Shown: piece by piece, positions 5,930 to 6,710 of the stretch
Numbering within the stretch: the stretch's first letter is position 1
How the letters are laid out: each line of letters opens with the position of its first letter
DNA from: Myxococcales bacterium
Lineage (GTDB): Bacteria; Myxococcota_A; Polyangia; Polyangiales; Houyiibacteriaceae
Direction of reading: 5' to 3'
DNA length: 6,710 nucleotides
Assembly: GCA_020354595.1 (NCBI GenBank)
Contig: CP070650.1
Span: 1,334,356-1,341,065, forward strand
Notes under the pieces: generated by a model
The model's input: only the letters and a program-made list of their open reading frames with translations
What the model was told of the DNA's origin: nothing
Database searches by the model: none
Made by a program: the position numbers and the translations under genes

Positions 5930-6710
5930 ATGAAGAACCCGCCGATCTACGAACACCTTCTAGACGAGCTCGTGAAAGTATACGACCGAGGACCCGACCC
6001 TAGGCTCGGCGACTTTCAAATCCCGACCACGGTCTACACCGACGCGTCCCGACTCGAAGAGGAGCAACGCCTGCTCCGCAGGCTGCCCATGGCGGTCGCG
6101 CACGTTTCGCAGCTGGCGTCACCAGGCTCGTGCCTCGTTCACGATGCTCTGGGCGTCCCCATCATCATCACACGCGCACGTGATGGCAACCTGCGCGCGA
6201 TGCTCAACGTGTGCCGCCATCGCGGCACGCGGCTCATCGAGAACCCGGGGTTCTGCAAGGCGAGGAAGGGCTTCCATTGCGTCTATCACGGCTGGACCTA
6301 CGACCTCGAGGGCAGGCTCACGCACGTACCGCGCGAAGAGCTCTTCCCTTCGCTCGACAAGAGCACACTCGGGTTGACCTCCCTGCCCGTCACCGAGCGG
6401 TTCGGCTTCGTCTGGGTGGTCGCGACCCCGGGGCGCGAATACGACTTCGACCTCTATCTCGATCCGCTCGAGCCTGACCTCGGGCCACTCGGCCTGGAGA
6501 GCCACGTCGTCTTTCGCCGGGCGACGACCGCGGCACGCACGAACTGGAAGATCGTCATGGAGGCGTTTCTCGACGGTTACCACGTCCGGCACCTCCACAA
6601 GAACACCGTAGGCCCCTACTTCGAAGGCCACCAGAGCTACTCCGAGCTCGCGGGGCCGCACGTGCGCGCCATCGTCGGCAGGGGCGGCTTTCGCCAAGCG
6701 GTCGAGGACG
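5930..6710 (+). CDS. Rieske non-heme iron oxygenase, alpha (catalytic) subunit (3' end cut off by window)
   Basis: The N-terminal 260 residues of a Rieske oxygenase alpha subunit, a family of roughly 350-450 residues that performs ring hydroxylation, O- or N-demethylation or related oxidations using electrons from a separate reductase. The Rieske [2Fe-2S] ligands are C95 and H97 (NVCRHRG) and C117 and H120 (CVYHGWTYDLEG). The gap between H97 and C117 is 19 residues, two more than the common 15-17. The catalytic domain begins with NWKIVMEAFLDGYH (205-218), giving the bridging D215 and the iron ligands H218 and H223 in YHVRHLH. The third, acidic iron ligand would be beyond the window. The N-terminus has no export signal, so the enzyme is cytosolic. 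It is divergent from the cytochrome-amine oxidase operon. No beta subunit, ferredoxin or reductase gene is in the window. The substrate is unknown; the neighbouring amine oxidase makes an N-dealkylation role worth considering, but this is inference. Confidence 0.92.
   Translation, partial: MKNPPIYEHLLDELVKVYDRGPDPRLGDFQIPTTVYTDASRLEEEQRLLRRLPMAVAHVSQLASPGSCLVHDALGVPIIITRARDGNLRAMLNVCRHRGTRLIENPGFCKARKGFHCVYHGWTYDLEGRLTHVPREELFPSLDKSTLGLTSLPVTERFGFVWVVATPGREYDFDLYLDPLEPDLGPLGLESHVVFRRATTAARTNWKIVMEAFLDGYHVRHLHKNTVGPYFEGHQSYSELAGPHVRAIVGRGGFRQAVED

Noticed and set aside
6119..6697. Minus-strand open frame (192 codons) opposite the Rieske gene
   Set aside because: It is antisense to clear Rieske and catalytic motifs, and its composition is low in hydrophobic core pattern with no family resemblance.

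Overview
This GC-rich window carries six protein genes packed tightly over both strands. Two of them run off the ends. Tat export, a periplasmic c-type cytochrome and a TRAP solute receptor point to a Gram-negative bacterium, and a luciferase-like F420/FMN-type oxidoreductase suggests a lineage that may make F420. A Myxococcota- or Binatota-like or other uncultured high-GC proteobacterial relative is possible, but the sequence does not settle the taxon. I see no rRNA, tRNA, CRISPR array, insertion sequence or other mobile element.

Layout. Positions 1-778 (minus) hold the N-terminal three quarters of a TRAP transporter DctP-type solute receptor. Positions 821-1861 (minus) hold a complete LLM-class oxidoreductase. 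A 42-bp gap containing a GC-rich hairpin separates these two co-directional genes. After a 57-bp divergent gap, 1919-3697 (plus) encodes a fusion of a biotinyl (BCCP) domain to an acyl-CoA carboxylase carboxyltransferase. Its 3' end overlaps by 14 bp, tail to tail, the end of a Tat-exported flavin amine oxidase (3684-5156, minus). The amine oxidase start overlaps by ATGA the stop of a membrane-anchored or exported diheme cytochrome c (5153-5815, minus). A 114-bp divergent spacer follows, and 5930-6710 (plus) is the first part of a Rieske non-heme iron oxygenase alpha subunit.

How the genes may work together. The cytochrome-amine oxidase pair is the most informative unit. A Tat-exported MAO-fold flavoenzyme translationally coupled to a c4-like diheme cytochrome suggests a periplasmic amine dehydrogenase that passes electrons to the respiratory chain rather than to O2. 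This recalls NicA2 and CycN of nicotine-degrading Pseudomonas. The divergent Rieske oxygenase, the TRAP receptor, the LLM oxidoreductase and the acyl-CoA carboxylase subunit would fit an accessory catabolic neighbourhood for uptake, oxidation and CoA-level processing of an organic nitrogen compound or acid. A shared pathway is inference from proximity only. The substrates cannot be read from the sequence.
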